Origin: Bowmanella denitrificans
GTDB lineage: Bacteria > Pseudomonadota > Gammaproteobacteria > Enterobacterales > Alteromonadaceae
Direction of reading: 5' to 3'
NCBI RefSeq assembly: GCF_039522935.1
Contig: NZ_BAAAEI010000031.1
Coordinates: 124,001-188,000, forward strand
Length of the DNA: 64,000 bases
Of the stretch, positions 47,187 through 56,632 are shown piece after piece. Each line of letters starts with the position of its first letter. The stretch's first letter is position 1. Under the pieces are notes generated by a model that saw only the letters and a list, made by a program, of their open reading frames with translations, was not told the origin of the DNA and did no database searches. Made by a program: the position numbers and the translations under genes.

Positions 47187-48076
47187 TTATTCTTCTTTGC
47201 TCTTGGGTGCGCACCATCATACACCTGGGCCAGGTGCTGAAAGTCCAGATGAGTATAAACCTGAGTGGTGGACAGATTGGCGTGCCCCAGCAATTCCTGC
47301 ACGCCGCGCAAGTCACCGCTGGACTCCAGTAAATGGGTCGCAAAAGAGTGGCGCAGTTTATGCGGATGTACAGGTTGGGCCATGCCCTGTTTCTGTGCCC
47401 ACAGGTTCATACGTTTGGCAATCTGACGCGAGGTAATCCGCTTATTTTGCTTACTGACGAACAGGGCTGGCTCATCAGCAGGGGCTAATTGCCCCCTGAC
47501 TTTCAGCCAGGCATCCAGGCATTGTCTGGCCTGACGGCCTATGGGCAGTTGCCGCTGCTTGCTGCCTTTACCCAGTACCCGCAGCTCGCGCTCTCGTACA
47601 TCGAGTAAATTCAGACCGGTAAGCTCGGCTAAACGCAGCCCACAGCCGTAGGTGAGTTCAAGCATGGCCTTGTCACGAATCGCCAGAATGTCATCACCAG
47701 GCTCAAAATCCAGCAGATTGCTCATTTCATCCACATGCAGTTGTTTGGGCAACGGTCGCCCGCGTTTGGGGGCCTGCACCCCCGTGGCTGGATTAAGAGA
47801 CAATTGCTTCATCTGTACCAGATATTGACAAAAGGTGCGTAGCGCCGACAGTCGCAGTGCGATTGAATTGGCACTTAGTCGTTGCAACCTGGCTTTGTTC
47901 AACACCTGGCGAATATGCTCGGTCTGCAGCTGTGACCATTGCTCAATGGGCAGCTCCTGTGCAGACTGGCGCAATTGCCGGGCGTAGTTTTCCAGGGTCT
48001 TTGGCGACAGATTGCGTTCGTAACGCAGATGCGCCAGAAAGGCATCCAGCCATTCTTGCAGGGCCGGGGTAAGCAA
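47183..48076 (-). CDS. xerC: Site-specific tyrosine recombinase XerC
   Basis: A 297-residue tyrosine recombinase (298 in E. coli) that resolves chromosome dimers at dif together with XerD. The N-terminal SAM-like domain (RYERNLSPKTLENYARQL) is followed by a catalytic domain with Arg in YGCGLRLAEL, the HKLRHSFATHL box, His in LLGHANLSTTQVYTHL and the nucleophilic Tyr in QVYTHL. The likely start is a TTG at 48076, only 3 bp after the DUF484 stop. Operon order identifies XerC rather than XerD. Confidence 0.95.
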   Translation of the reverse strand: MLTPALQEWLDAFLAHLRYERNLSPKTLENYARQLRQSAQELPIEQWSQLQTEHIRQVLNKARLQRLSANSIALRLSALRTFCQYLVQMKQLSLNPATGVQAPKRGRPLPKQLHVDEMSNLLDFEPGDDILAIRDKAMLELTYGCGLRLAELTGLNLLDVRERELRVLGKGSKQRQLPIGRQARQCLDAWLKVRGQLAPADEPALFVSKQNKRITSRQIAKRMNLWAQKQGMAQPVHPHKLRHSFATHLLESSGDLRGVQELLGHANLSTTQVYTHLDFQHLAQVYDGAHPRAKKNK

Positions 48077-48079
48077 GAC

Positions 48080-48769
48080 TCAGTACTCCGCCAGTTGCGG
48101 TACCACTAATGTCAGGAATTTCTGTAACTGGGTAATAAGTAAGGTATCCATACCCGGATGGAAATGGTGGCTCTCATTACTGCCAATGGCCAGCAAGCCC
48201 ATCTCGCCGCGCTCACCAATCAGCATCACCGCAACCGACTCAATGCGTTTTTCAGCAAACAACAACTGTTGTTCTTCCTGACTTAAGCGGCCCAGATAGA
48301 ACAAGCCACTGGAGAAGCGTTTGGCCAATAACAAACGCTTATTGGTTTCCGGCAGATCATCATCAAAGCCGAACAGACGCAAGGAAATGGCTTGCAGCTC
48401 CAGTTGGTGCAAAAGCACCTGCTCAAGTATTGTGCGTACCTCAAATAGGGTCTTACAGCTAAACAGGCGCAGGTTCAGATCGGCATAGATACGATAAATA
48501 CGCTCGTTCTGTTTAGCCACAGACATAAGCTCGCTGATTTGGTGCTGCAACTGGCGCACCTTAAGACGTAACTGCTCACCTTGCCTTTCTACCAACGACA
48601 CCGCGCCTTTTTGTTGATGTGGAATACGCAGACTGTCAAGCACGCCAGGGTAGTACATAAAGAAATCCGGATTGGCCAACAGATAATCTCTGACCTGATC
48701 GGGATTGAGGTCATCACTGTCTGCAACCAGCGACGCTGCGCGCTTTTCCTGTCTCGACATATCACTCAT
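48080..48769 (-). CDS. DUF484 family protein
   Basis: A 229-residue protein of the DUF484 family, which occupies this site between dapF and xerC in most gammaproteobacteria (yigA in E. coli). The N-terminal part has NPDQVRDYLLANPDFFMYYP, and a GAF-like fold follows. The start overlaps the dapF stop by 4 bp (ATGA). Its function is unknown; conserved position suggests a role coupled with XerC, which is inference only. Confidence 0.9.
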   Translation of the reverse strand: MSDMSRQEKRAASLVADSDDLNPDQVRDYLLANPDFFMYYPGVLDSLRIPHQQKGAVSLVERQGEQLRLKVRQLQHQISELMSVAKQNERIYRIYADLNLRLFSCKTLFEVRTILEQVLLHQLELQAISLRLFGFDDDLPETNKRLLLAKRFSSGLFYLGRLSQEEQQLLFAEKRIESVAVMLIGERGEMGLLAIGSNESHHFHPGMDTLLITQLQKFLTLVVPQLAEY

Positions 48770-49596
48770 AGACTGAGGCTTCCATCAAATACATGTTCGG
48801 CCGGGCCGGTCATCTTGACCACTTTGTCACGTCCCTGCCAGCGGATATTCAGAGTGCCGCCGGGCAGATCGACCTGTACTTCGTTTTCCAGTTTTCCCCA
48901 TAACTGCCCCACCACCACGGCTGCACAGGCGCCACTGCCGCAGGCTAGTGTCTCTCCGGCACCGCGTTCATATACACGCAGTTTTATATGCCTCGGCGAC
49001 AGGATTTGCATAAAGCCGATATTGGCTCCTTCGGGAAATCGTTCATGTTGTACCAGTAAAGCGCCCAGCGTTTCAACTGGCGCACTGTCAATATCTTCCA
49101 CTTCCATCACGCAATGGGGATTGCCCATCGATACGGCACCACAGAATACCGTGTGATCCTCTGCGCGAATAATATAAGTGGCTTCTTCTTTATTGGCTTT
49201 CAGTGGTATCTGGGCTGGCTCAAGTTGAGGCTTACCCATATTGACGGTGACCTGACCATCTTTTTCCAGGTACAGCACCATGCGGCCAGCCCGGGTACCC
49301 ACCACGATTTTATTGCGGTTGGTCAGGCCTTTCAACTTAACAAAACGGGCAAAACAGCGGGCGCCGTTGCCACATTGGGATACTTCTGAGCCGTCGGCAT
49401 TAAATATCCGGTAATGGAAATCCTGGTCTGGATCATAAGGCGGTTCCACCATCAAAAGCTGATCAAAGCCGATGCCGAAATTACGATCTGCCAGTTGCTG
49501 AATCTTGTCTTTGGTAAAAAATACATTCTGGGTGACATTATCAATCACCATAAAGTCATTGCCCAAGCCATGCATTTTTGAAAAGTGAATCTGCAT
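48766..49596 (-). CDS. dapF: Diaminopimelate epimerase
   Basis: A 276-residue enzyme that converts LL- to meso-diaminopimelate for lysine and peptidoglycan synthesis. The two catalytic cysteines lie in SQCGNGARCFAR and in ACGSGACAAV, with the GGT substrate region near MGNPHC. The ATG at 49596 gives MQIHFSKMHGLGNDF, the family N-terminus; a GTG three codons upstream lacks a ribosome site. It directly follows lysA in the lptM-lysA-dapF operon. Confidence 0.96.
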   Translation of the reverse strand: MQIHFSKMHGLGNDFMVIDNVTQNVFFTKDKIQQLADRNFGIGFDQLLMVEPPYDPDQDFHYRIFNADGSEVSQCGNGARCFARFVKLKGLTNRNKIVVGTRAGRMVLYLEKDGQVTVNMGKPQLEPAQIPLKANKEEATYIIRAEDHTVFCGAVSMGNPHCVMEVEDIDSAPVETLGALLVQHERFPEGANIGFMQILSPRHIKLRVYERGAGETLACGSGACAAVVVGQLWGKLENEVQVDLPGGTLNIRWQGRDKVVKMTGPAEHVFDGSLSL

Positions 49597-49628
49597 CGGT
49601 ACCACTAGTTGAATCCAATCGCCTTATT

Positions 49629-50879
49629 TTACGGAAGTTTATACTCGCCTTTAAACAGGTCCGCGAGCTTTTCCCGCTCACGAATCAGGTGGGGCGTATT
49701 TCCATCCACCAATACTTCAGCCGGACGACAACGGCTGTTGTAGTTGGAGGCCATGGCGAAACCATAAGCACCGGCACTGCGCACCGCAATCAGGTCGCCT
49801 TCGGCCAGTCCCAGTTCTCTGTCTTTGCCAAGGAAATCTCCCGTTTCGCAAACCGGACCAACCACATCATACAGGGCCTTTGGGCGATTGAGTGATCTGT
49901 CCACCTCAACAATATTCATCCAGGCTGAATACAATGCCGGGCGCAGCAGGTCGTTCATGGCGGCATCCACCAGGGCGAAATTCTTTTCCGCGCCCTGTTT
50001 CAGAAATTCCACCTTGCTGACCAGGATGCCAGCATTGGCCATAATGGCACGCCCCGGTTCAAATATCAGCGGCAGTGTAGAGCGGCCCTGCATACGGGAT
50101 ACGATGGCCTGTACGTAGGTATCCGGATCCGGTGGGGTTTCATCTTTGTAGGTTACGCCCAGGCCACCACCCACATCCAGATGTTCAATCTCGATGCCAT
50201 GTTTGGCTAATTCATCCACCAGATCCAATAGTCTGTCCAATGCATCCACAAAGGGGGCTGTTTGGGTTAACTGCGAGCCGATATGACAGTCCATGCCAAC
50301 AATTTTGATGTTGTCCATGGCGGCTGCCTGACGATAAACGTCGATGGCCTGTTCCCGTTCAATACCAAACTTATTGGCTTTCAGGCCGGTTGAGATATAA
50401 GGGTGAGTTTTGGCATCCACATCAGGATTGACGCGCAGCGAAACCGGCGCTTTTTTACCGGCCTGGCCCGCTACTTTGTTGATGCGCTGCAACTCGGATG
50501 GCGACTCGACATTAAAGCACTTAATACCTTGCGCCAGCGCATAGGCAATTTCTTCTTCGGTTTTACCTACGCCAGAAAAAACCACCTTGGCGGGGTCACC
50601 ACCGGCTTCCAATACCCGGGTCAGCTCGCCGCCGGATACAATATCAAAGCCAGAGCCTAAACGTGCCAGCAGATTCAGAATACCTATGTTTGAGTTAGCC
50701 TTAACCGCATAGCAAATCAAGTGCGGGTGGTTGCCTACGGCTTTGTCAAAAGCTTGCCAATGGCGCTCAATAGTGGCGCGCGAATAGATGTAACAAGGGG
50801 TACCGTATTGGGCAACAATGTCGGCTACCGGTAAATCTTCAGCATGCAGTTGCTGATTCTGGTAGGAAAAGAAGTCCAT
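49629..50879 (-). CDS. lysA: Diaminopimelate decarboxylase
   Basis: A 416-residue PLP enzyme making lysine from meso-diaminopimelate. The PLP lysine lies in ICYAVKANSN, GGGLGVTY binds phosphate, and the substrate Cys is in GPVCETGDF, with the tail Tyr in RSAGAYGFAMASNYNSRCRP (fold-type III). It is preceded directly by lptM (TAG followed immediately by ATG) and followed by dapF, so the last two enzymes of lysine synthesis are co-expressed. Confidence 0.96.
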   Translation of the reverse strand: MDFFSYQNQQLHAEDLPVADIVAQYGTPCYIYSRATIERHWQAFDKAVGNHPHLICYAVKANSNIGILNLLARLGSGFDIVSGGELTRVLEAGGDPAKVVFSGVGKTEEEIAYALAQGIKCFNVESPSELQRINKVAGQAGKKAPVSLRVNPDVDAKTHPYISTGLKANKFGIEREQAIDVYRQAAAMDNIKIVGMDCHIGSQLTQTAPFVDALDRLLDLVDELAKHGIEIEHLDVGGGLGVTYKDETPPDPDTYVQAIVSRMQGRSTLPLIFEPGRAIMANAGILVSKVEFLKQGAEKNFALVDAAMNDLLRPALYSAWMNIVEVDRSLNRPKALYDVVGPVCETGDFLGKDRELGLAEGDLIAVRSAGAYGFAMASNYNSRCRPAEVLVDGNTPHLIREREKLADLFKGEYKLP

Positions 50880-51050
50880 CTAGTTTTGCTCTTGTGGTTG
50901 ACTGTTTGGTGCTCTGTCGTCTTGCTGTTGTGTCTTCTGATTATCAGCAGCCTGGTCTGGCAGATAAAGTGCACCGTTCTTGCCACAGGCGCTGAGCATC
51001 AATACCAGCAGGGTTACTACAATTTTCAGCCTTTTCACACAGAGTCTCAT
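50880..51050 (-). CDS. lptM: LPS translocon maturation lipoprotein LptM
   Basis: A 56-residue lipoprotein. The signal peptide (MRLCVKRLKIVVTLLVLMLS) ends in lipobox LSAC, followed by the conserved GKNGALYLP motif of LptM (formerly YifL), then a polar Gln/Asp tail. In E. coli LptM assists LptD disulfide maturation. It lies directly upstream of lysA, as in E. coli. The stop codon TAG is immediately followed by the lysA ATG. E. coli has cyaY divergent here; no cyaY is seen in this window. Confidence 0.92.
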   Translation of the reverse strand: MRLCVKRLKIVVTLLVLMLSACGKNGALYLPDQAADNQKTQQQDDRAPNSQPQEQN

Positions 51051-51316
51051 CACAGGATATCGGGTCTGCTATGATGGCATTGCCGATTAAAAAAGCAAAG
51101 TCTGTGTCACGGCGAAGCTTTGTTATTTTGCGCCTTTCATATAAAAATTCTGGGGTTCTGCAAATATACCCATTTATAATATGCCCCGTTAGACAATAGA
51201 GATTTTCTTCCGCTGCTGGCAGACCAAAAGGTTGCAAGCGTCAGAATTACGCAAAAGTGGTACGGAATCAGTTCGACATCTGACACCTGCACCTTCAACT
51301 ATGAAAGTGCACTCGC

Positions 51317-53293
51317 ATGGAGCCCAAGCGGTTTCAACCCTGTTTTTCTTATCGACCAAAGGGAGATTATACCTTGGCAGATTGGACTATTGATGATGCA
51401 GAGCGTCTCTATCGCGTTAAGCGGTGGGGCGGCGGGTATTTTGAAATTGGTGAGAACGGTAACCTGCATATTACGCCGGTGCCGGGCAATCCCCAAGTCA
51501 GGATAGATTTTAACAGCGTAATTGAAGAGATGAAGGAAGAGGGCATCCAGTTTCCCGTGGTGGTGCGCTTCCATGACATTCTTCGTTCCCAGGTTGCGGA
51601 GCTGAACCAGACCTTCCGCAACTTGATTGAAGAAGCCGAATATCAGGGCCGTTACATGGGCGTATACCCGGTGAAGGTCAACCAGATGCGTGAGGTTGTG
51701 GAAGAGATAGTCGATGCCGGTGCGCCTTTCGACTACGGCCTGGAAGCCGGTTCCAAAGCTGAATTGTTGACGGTGTTGGCATTTAACACCAATGAGTCGG
51801 CCCTGACCATTCTCAACGGTTACAAAGACGAAGAGTTTATGCGTCTGGCACTGCTGGGACGCAAACTGGGCCGCAAAATTATTGTGGTGGTGGAAAAGTA
51901 TTCCGAACTGCTGTCATTGGTACGTATTGCCAAGGAACTGGATATCGATCCCATTATTGGTCTGCGCTCCAAAATGACGGTGAAAGGTCGCGGCAAATGG
52001 GAAAGTTCAGGTGGTGACAGGGCTAAGTTTGGCTTAACCATTGCCGAGATTATCAATGCGGCTCGTTACCTTGAACAGCAGGGCCTGGCTCATACCCTGA
52101 AGCTGTTGCATTTCCATATTGGCTCACAATTAGTGGATATTCGCTCGGTGAAGGATGCCGTGGCTGAAGGTGGCCGAATTTACGCTGAACTGCGCAAGAT
52201 GGGCGTTAATCTGGAATATGTGGATGTTGGCGGTGGTCTGGGGATAGATTATGACGGCACCCAGTCGACCAGCGACTCTTCGCGTAACTACAGCATGCAG
52301 GAATATGTGGCAGATGTGGTTTACGGCATGAAGGAAGTTTGTGATCTGGAAGGGGTGCCACACCCTAATCTGGTCAGCGAGAGCGGGCGCGCCATTACCG
52401 CGCACCACAGTTGTGTGGTGGCACAGATTGTTGGCGAGATCAAAAACAGCACAGTGCAGTTTGACACCTCAGAAGAAGAGGACGAACACGTATTTGTGCG
52501 CAATATGCGCGATCTGGCCGAGTCTTTGAAAGAAGAAGGCGACAATCTGCAGGAAATTTTCAACGACGCCTCACAGTGGAAAGAGCAAGCCATTGATGCC
52601 TTTAAACTGCGGGTGATTTCGTTGTCTGAACTGGCCAAGATTGAAACTTTCTACTGGCAGATTATGACGTACCTGCATCGCAAGATTAAGGAAGTGGAGT
52701 TTGTGCCTGAGGAATTGCAAGAACTGGAGTATGACCTGTCGTCCCAGTATCTGTGTAACTTCTCGGTATTCCAGTCTGCCGCCGACACCTGGGCAATTGA
52801 CCAGGTGCTGCCGGTGGTGCCGCTGACCCGCATGAACGAAAAACCCACGGTAAATTGCTCGCTGGTGGACATTACCTGTGACAGCGACGGCAAGATCGAC
52901 CAGTTTGTGGGTGAAAACGGGGTGGCGGATGTACTGCCTATTCATCCTCTTAAACCCGGTGAAGACTACTATATTGGTTTGTTCCTGACCGGTGCTTACC
53001 AGGACGTGATGGGAGACATGCACAACCTGTTTGGGCGTTTAAATGAAGTGCATATCTTCAGTGACGACGACGATCCACAGGACTTCTACATTGAAGAAGT
53101 GGTAACAGGTTCATCGGTTAGCAATGTCTTGTCCATTATGCAGTACAACCCGTCGGCCATGGCTCAGGATGTTAAGCGCATTATCGACAAACATGTTGCT
53201 GCAGGTAATATCAAACCGCGTGAAGGGGTGAAGTGGACGGATTTCTATGAAGACTGTCTGCACGGCTACACGTATTTGAAAACCAGTAAATAA
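51317..53293 (+). CDS. speA: Biosynthetic arginine decarboxylase
   Basis: A 658-residue PLP enzyme that makes agmatine, the first step of polyamine synthesis from arginine. The PLP lysine lies in MGVYPVKVNQ, GGGLGIDYDGT binds phosphate, and substrate residues lie in LVDITCDSDGK, all typical of SpeA. The ATG at 51317 is given here, but a TTG at 51374 has a better ribosome site (GGGAG 8 bp upstream) and would give LADWTIDDAERLY at the start, as many relatives begin; the true protein may be 639 residues. A terminator follows. Confidence 0.95.
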   Translation: MEPKRFQPCFSYRPKGDYTLADWTIDDAERLYRVKRWGGGYFEIGENGNLHITPVPGNPQVRIDFNSVIEEMKEEGIQFPVVVRFHDILRSQVAELNQTFRNLIEEAEYQGRYMGVYPVKVNQMREVVEEIVDAGAPFDYGLEAGSKAELLTVLAFNTNESALTILNGYKDEEFMRLALLGRKLGRKIIVVVEKYSELLSLVRIAKELDIDPIIGLRSKMTVKGRGKWESSGGDRAKFGLTIAEIINAARYLEQQGLAHTLKLLHFHIGSQLVDIRSVKDAVAEGGRIYAELRKMGVNLEYVDVGGGLGIDYDGTQSTSDSSRNYSMQEYVADVVYGMKEVCDLEGVPHPNLVSESGRAITAHHSCVVAQIVGEIKNSTVQFDTSEEEDEHVFVRNMRDLAESLKEEGDNLQEIFNDASQWKEQAIDAFKLRVISLSELAKIETFYWQIMTYLHRKIKEVEFVPEELQELEYDLSSQYLCNFSVFQSAADTWAIDQVLPVVPLTRMNEKPTVNCSLVDITCDSDGKIDQFVGENGVADVLPIHPLKPGEDYYIGLFLTGAYQDVMGDMHNLFGRLNEVHIFSDDDDPQDFYIEEVVTGSSVSNVLSIMQYNPSAMAQDVKRIIDKHVAAGNIKPREGVKWTDFYEDCLHGYTYLKTSK

Positions 53294-53317
53294 GTCAAAG
53301 CCGCTTGATACAAACTC

Positions 53318-53351
53318 AAAGCCCTGTCAGGCATGCCAGCAGGGCTTTTTT
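53318..53351 (+). terminator. Rho-independent terminator of speA
   Basis: A 9-bp stem AAAGCCCTG/CAGGGCTTT with a 13-nt loop that can itself pair (GGCATGCC) ends in a TTTTTTGTTTTT tract. It lies 25 bp past the stop and may also act on the convergent hydrolase gene. Confidence 0.85.
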
Positions 53352-53355
53352 GTTT

Positions 53356-54492
53356 TTAAGGGGCGGTTTGCGCACGGATTTTCATTTGTTCGAAGAAGTC
53401 TGCCCAGAAGTTAACCGTAATCTCATTCATCAGATTTGATTCGGCGTTCATTAAAAACACCATGCCGGTTTTATACTTAGGCGAAAAGCCCACATCTGCA
53501 CGGTAGCCTTTAACCCAACCGCTGTGATGCACCAGCAATTCGCCATCAAAATCATACACCCGCCAGCCTAAACCGTAGTGGGCATCCTTTAAATGATCAC
53601 GCCAGTGACGGCGATACAGCTCGCGGCTGGTACGGATTTTGGGTGTCAGTAACTGCTCAATTGCATGACTGGACAGCAGATGTGGGTATTGGCCCAGCAT
53701 CAGTTTCAGCCATTGACGCATATCGCGAATGCTGGCGTTAACCCCTGCTGCAGGGGCAAAACGATAGTAGTCTTCATTAACCGCGACTTCATGCCAGCGG
53801 TTTTTGGCCAGCAATACATGCGGGCGTGCCCAGTTTTCGTCTCTCATCAGCGCCTGGCGTCCGACTCCTGAACGGGACATGCCCAGTGGCATCAACAAGT
53901 TTTCCTGTAGCAATTGCGCATAGTTCAGCTGCAGGCTGTTGTGTAATCCTTCTTCCACCACCGCGAATAACGCATTTTGATAGGTGTAACAGCTACCGGG
54001 TGAGCAGATAGGTTTCAATCCGGCTAATTCGTTGAGTACCCGCTTAACCGGATAGTCCGCTTCAATCAGGTTGTCATAGGCATTGGGCATATAACCACTG
54101 GATTGACTAAGGATGTGTCCCAGCGTCATGCTCTTGGCCAGCTCAGGTTTGAACGGATAATCCGGGGCAAGCTGCGAAAGGGGCAGATTCCAGTTTAATT
54201 TACCCTGTTCCACTAATTTTGCGGCAAGTACTGAGGTGAAGGTCTTCGACACTGAGGCCAGACGAAACACCGTATCCTGATTCACAGGTTGTTTGCCGTT
54301 TTTTCGGGTTTTACCCTGCACAAAAACCTGGTCGGGTTCCTCGGCGCTGACCACCGCAAAGGCATAACCGGGAATGGCCTTAAGGTGGGCTGCGGTTTTA
54401 ACTTCGTCGGCAAAGGTACCGAGCCAATTGTCCTGGGCGCTGCAGGTCAGGCTGGCGGTGCAAAATAACACCAGCCAAAAAAAGTACTTCAT
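53356..54492 (-). CDS. Serine hydrolase of the beta-lactamase (class C-like) family
   Basis: A 378-residue exported protein with signal peptide MKYFFWLVLFCTASLTCSAQ. The active-site SxxK tetrad is LASVSKTFT near residues 81-84, the Y-x-N motif is in CYTYQNALF, and the third motif is HHSGWVKG. This fits the penicillin-binding-protein-like/AmpC-related serine hydrolases; with HSG instead of KTG it is more likely an esterase or D-aminopeptidase than a beta-lactamase. It is convergent with speA. Its substrate is unknown. Confidence 0.9.
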   Translation of the reverse strand: MKYFFWLVLFCTASLTCSAQDNWLGTFADEVKTAAHLKAIPGYAFAVVSAEEPDQVFVQGKTRKNGKQPVNQDTVFRLASVSKTFTSVLAAKLVEQGKLNWNLPLSQLAPDYPFKPELAKSMTLGHILSQSSGYMPNAYDNLIEADYPVKRVLNELAGLKPICSPGSCYTYQNALFAVVEEGLHNSLQLNYAQLLQENLLMPLGMSRSGVGRQALMRDENWARPHVLLAKNRWHEVAVNEDYYRFAPAAGVNASIRDMRQWLKLMLGQYPHLLSSHAIEQLLTPKIRTSRELYRRHWRDHLKDAHYGLGWRVYDFDGELLVHHSGWVKGYRADVGFSPKYKTGMVFLMNAESNLMNEITVNFWADFFEQMKIRAQTAP

Positions 54493-54667
54493 TCTGTTTA
54501 TGCTATCTCAATGTCGAACCGGTTAGCCCGGCGGTTACCACTATCAGTAGATTCGGTTTGGCATTCTATCATCTGAATAACAATTTTGGCTTGAGTTCCG
54601 CTTTCATCGCATTTTTTGTCACCGACTCGTTACAATACTCCGTATAGTTTTACAGTCAGAGACGATT

Positions 54668-56014
54668 ATGAACCAGCAGGTTTATCAACGTGCCAGGCTT
54701 TCCCGCGATCGACGTTTTGATGGGCGTTTTTTCGTGGCAGTGAAGACCACCGGTATTTTCTGTCGGCCCATCTGCCCGGCTGTAGCACCCAAGGAAGAAA
54801 ACGTTGAATATTATCCTATGGCGGAGTTGGCGATGCAGGCCGGTTATCGTCCTTGTCTGCGTTGCAGGCCAGATAGTTCTCCGCAATCCTGGGCCTGGAA
54901 AGGGGTTGAGACCAGTGTTGAACGGGCGCTGAAATTATTGGCGCAATATCCTGAGCTGAGCCTGGCGGATATTGCCGACAAACTGGGGGTAACAGATCGG
55001 TATCTGCGTAAGTTGTTTCAGCAACGTCTGGGTATCGCCCCTAAGCGCTATCAGCTTTTTCGCCAGTTGTTACAGGCTAAACAACTGCTGCATCAAACTA
55101 ACCTGAACGTGGAGCAAGTGGCACTGGCATGCGGATTTCAGTCGTCGCGACGTCTGCAGGATAATTTTCGCCAATACTTGCAACTAAGCCCGGGGCAAAT
55201 TCGTAGCAATGCAACTGGACAACAAAGTATGCAGATTCAACTTAATTTTCGACCGCCATACAACTGGCCGATGTTGCGTGATTTTTTAGCCTTGCGCGCC
55301 GTTCCAGGCACTGAATGGGTGACAGAAAACAGTTATGCCAGGCTGTTCAGACTGGCATCCTGTTCCGGGTATTTTTGCGCTGAATATCAACCCCAGCAAC
55401 ATGGCTTTAATGTTCGTCTGGATTTGGATGATATGAGTCAGCTCACCACGGTACTTGGGCAAATTCGCCGGGTATTAGATCTGGATGCCGACAGTCAGGT
55501 GATATCTGAACGTATGTTATCTGCAGGTATTCAGCCAGATCATCTGGTCGAAGGTTTACGTTTACCAGGGGTGTGGTGCGCTTTTGAAGCGGGATGTCGG
55601 GCGATTTTAGGGCAGCAGGTGTCGGTGAAAGCCGCTATTGGTCAAGTGACCTTGCTGGTGGAAACATTAGGGGATTCAACCGAGCGGGGGCGCTGGTTTC
55701 CCACGCCTGAGGTGGTTGCTGAAGCGGACTTGTCATTCCTGCGCATGCCTGCCAGTCGCCGGGACACTCTACAGCGTTTTGCCCATTATTGGGCAACAAT
55801 TGGTGAACCACTGGATGCTGATGAATTGCTTCACCTGAAAGGGATTGGCCCCTGGACAGTCAACTATATGAAACTGCGTGGTTACTCACAGCCGGATATC
55901 TGGTTGGACACTGATTTAGTGATTAAAAAGCAACTGCTACAGCAAGCGGTGGATGACAGTCTGGTGGCGCCCTGGCGCAGTTACCTGACATTTCAGCTCT
56001 GGAGTCAGGCATGA
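54668..56014 (+). CDS. Ada N-terminal/AraC HTH/AlkA fusion: methylation-responsive regulator and 3-methyladenine DNA glycosylase
   Basis: A 448-residue fusion. N-terminal Ada methyl-phosphotriester domain: Cys32, Cys36, Cys63 and Cys66, with the same 4-27-3 spacing as the zinc cysteines of E. coli Ada (38, 42, 69, 72). Next an AraC HTH (about 85-185) with LSLADIADKLGVTDRYLRK, and then an AlkA domain (about 190-445) with helix-hairpin-helix LKGIGPWTVNYMKLRG and the catalytic Asp in WLDTDLVIKK. It should sense methylated DNA, activate its operon, and remove alkylated bases. The start of ogt overlaps its stop (ATGA). Confidence 0.94.
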   Translation: MNQQVYQRARLSRDRRFDGRFFVAVKTTGIFCRPICPAVAPKEENVEYYPMAELAMQAGYRPCLRCRPDSSPQSWAWKGVETSVERALKLLAQYPELSLADIADKLGVTDRYLRKLFQQRLGIAPKRYQLFRQLLQAKQLLHQTNLNVEQVALACGFQSSRRLQDNFRQYLQLSPGQIRSNATGQQSMQIQLNFRPPYNWPMLRDFLALRAVPGTEWVTENSYARLFRLASCSGYFCAEYQPQQHGFNVRLDLDDMSQLTTVLGQIRRVLDLDADSQVISERMLSAGIQPDHLVEGLRLPGVWCAFEAGCRAILGQQVSVKAAIGQVTLLVETLGDSTERGRWFPTPEVVAEADLSFLRMPASRRDTLQRFAHYWATIGEPLDADELLHLKGIGPWTVNYMKLRGYSQPDIWLDTDLVIKKQLLQQAVDDSLVAPWRSYLTFQLWSQA

Positions 56015-56487
56015 GTGCGCAATATCAGTATTTGCATAGCCCCATTGGTCTGGTGGAAATTGCAGCTACTCATTCAGGCTTATGCTCGATTAAATTTGTC
56101 GAAACACAACGCTTTGACACGCAGCCGACGCGCTTATTGGACAAGGCTGTAACACAGCTTGACGAATATTTTCAGGGCAAGCGCAGACAGTTCGAGTTGC
56201 CCCTTGCAGCGCCTGGCACGGAATTTCAGCAGCAGGTTTGGCGGGCGTTGCAAACCGTTGATTTTGGCCAAACGGCAAGTTATGCGCAAATTGCCCGCCG
56301 TATTGGGAATCCTGCAGCCGTCAGGGCTGTGGGGGCCGCCAATGGCAAAAATCCGATTTCTATTCTGGTGCCTTGCCATCGGATAATAGGTAGCAATGGG
56401 ACCCTGACAGGGTATGCCGGTGGTATAGAACGAAAGGCCTGGCTGCTGCAACATGAGCAAGCACAATTCAGCTTGGGAGACTGGTAA
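56011..56487 (+). CDS. ogt: Methylated-DNA--[protein]-cysteine S-methyltransferase
   Basis: A 158-residue suicide repair protein removing O6-methyl groups from guanine. The acceptor Cys122 lies in ILVPCHRIIGSNGTLTGYAGG, the conserved PCHR motif, and the DNA-binding helix precedes it (YAQIARRIGNPAAVRAVG). The start overlaps the stop of the Ada-AlkA fusion by 4 bp, so this operon separates the three Ada activities between a fusion and a free methyltransferase. Confidence 0.96.
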   Translation: MSAQYQYLHSPIGLVEIAATHSGLCSIKFVETQRFDTQPTRLLDKAVTQLDEYFQGKRRQFELPLAAPGTEFQQQVWRALQTVDFGQTASYAQIARRIGNPAAVRAVGAANGKNPISILVPCHRIIGSNGTLTGYAGGIERKAWLLQHEQAQFSLGDW

Positions 56488-56584
56488 GTGGGATGGATTT
56501 ATATCGGCGACCAATTCTGATTGTCGGACTTGCCACGGGTATGCTCAAGCTGAACAAGTGGGGGTATTTGAAACGCGGCACTGA

Positions 56585-56604
56585 ATGATCAAAAAGTTGA
56601 TCAT
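56585..56604. repeat. Perfect 8-bp inverted repeat
   Basis: ATGATCAA-AAAG-TTGATCAT lies 98 bp after the ogt stop and just before the end of the convergent sensor gene. It could be a weak terminator or a protein-binding site; no T-tract is present on the plus strand. Confidence 0.5.
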
Positions 56605-56632
56605 GGTTTATGTCAATTCGATGGACAAGAGG

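Noticed and set aside
50880..51316. Missing cyaY, which is divergent from lptM in E. coli
   Set aside because: The interval does not encode a frataxin-like protein, but the gene may be elsewhere in the genome; absence here is not evidence of loss.
53356..54492. Antibiotic-resistance beta-lactamase
   Set aside because: SxxK and YxN motifs are present but the third motif is HSG, and many housekeeping esterases share this fold; resistance cannot be claimed.
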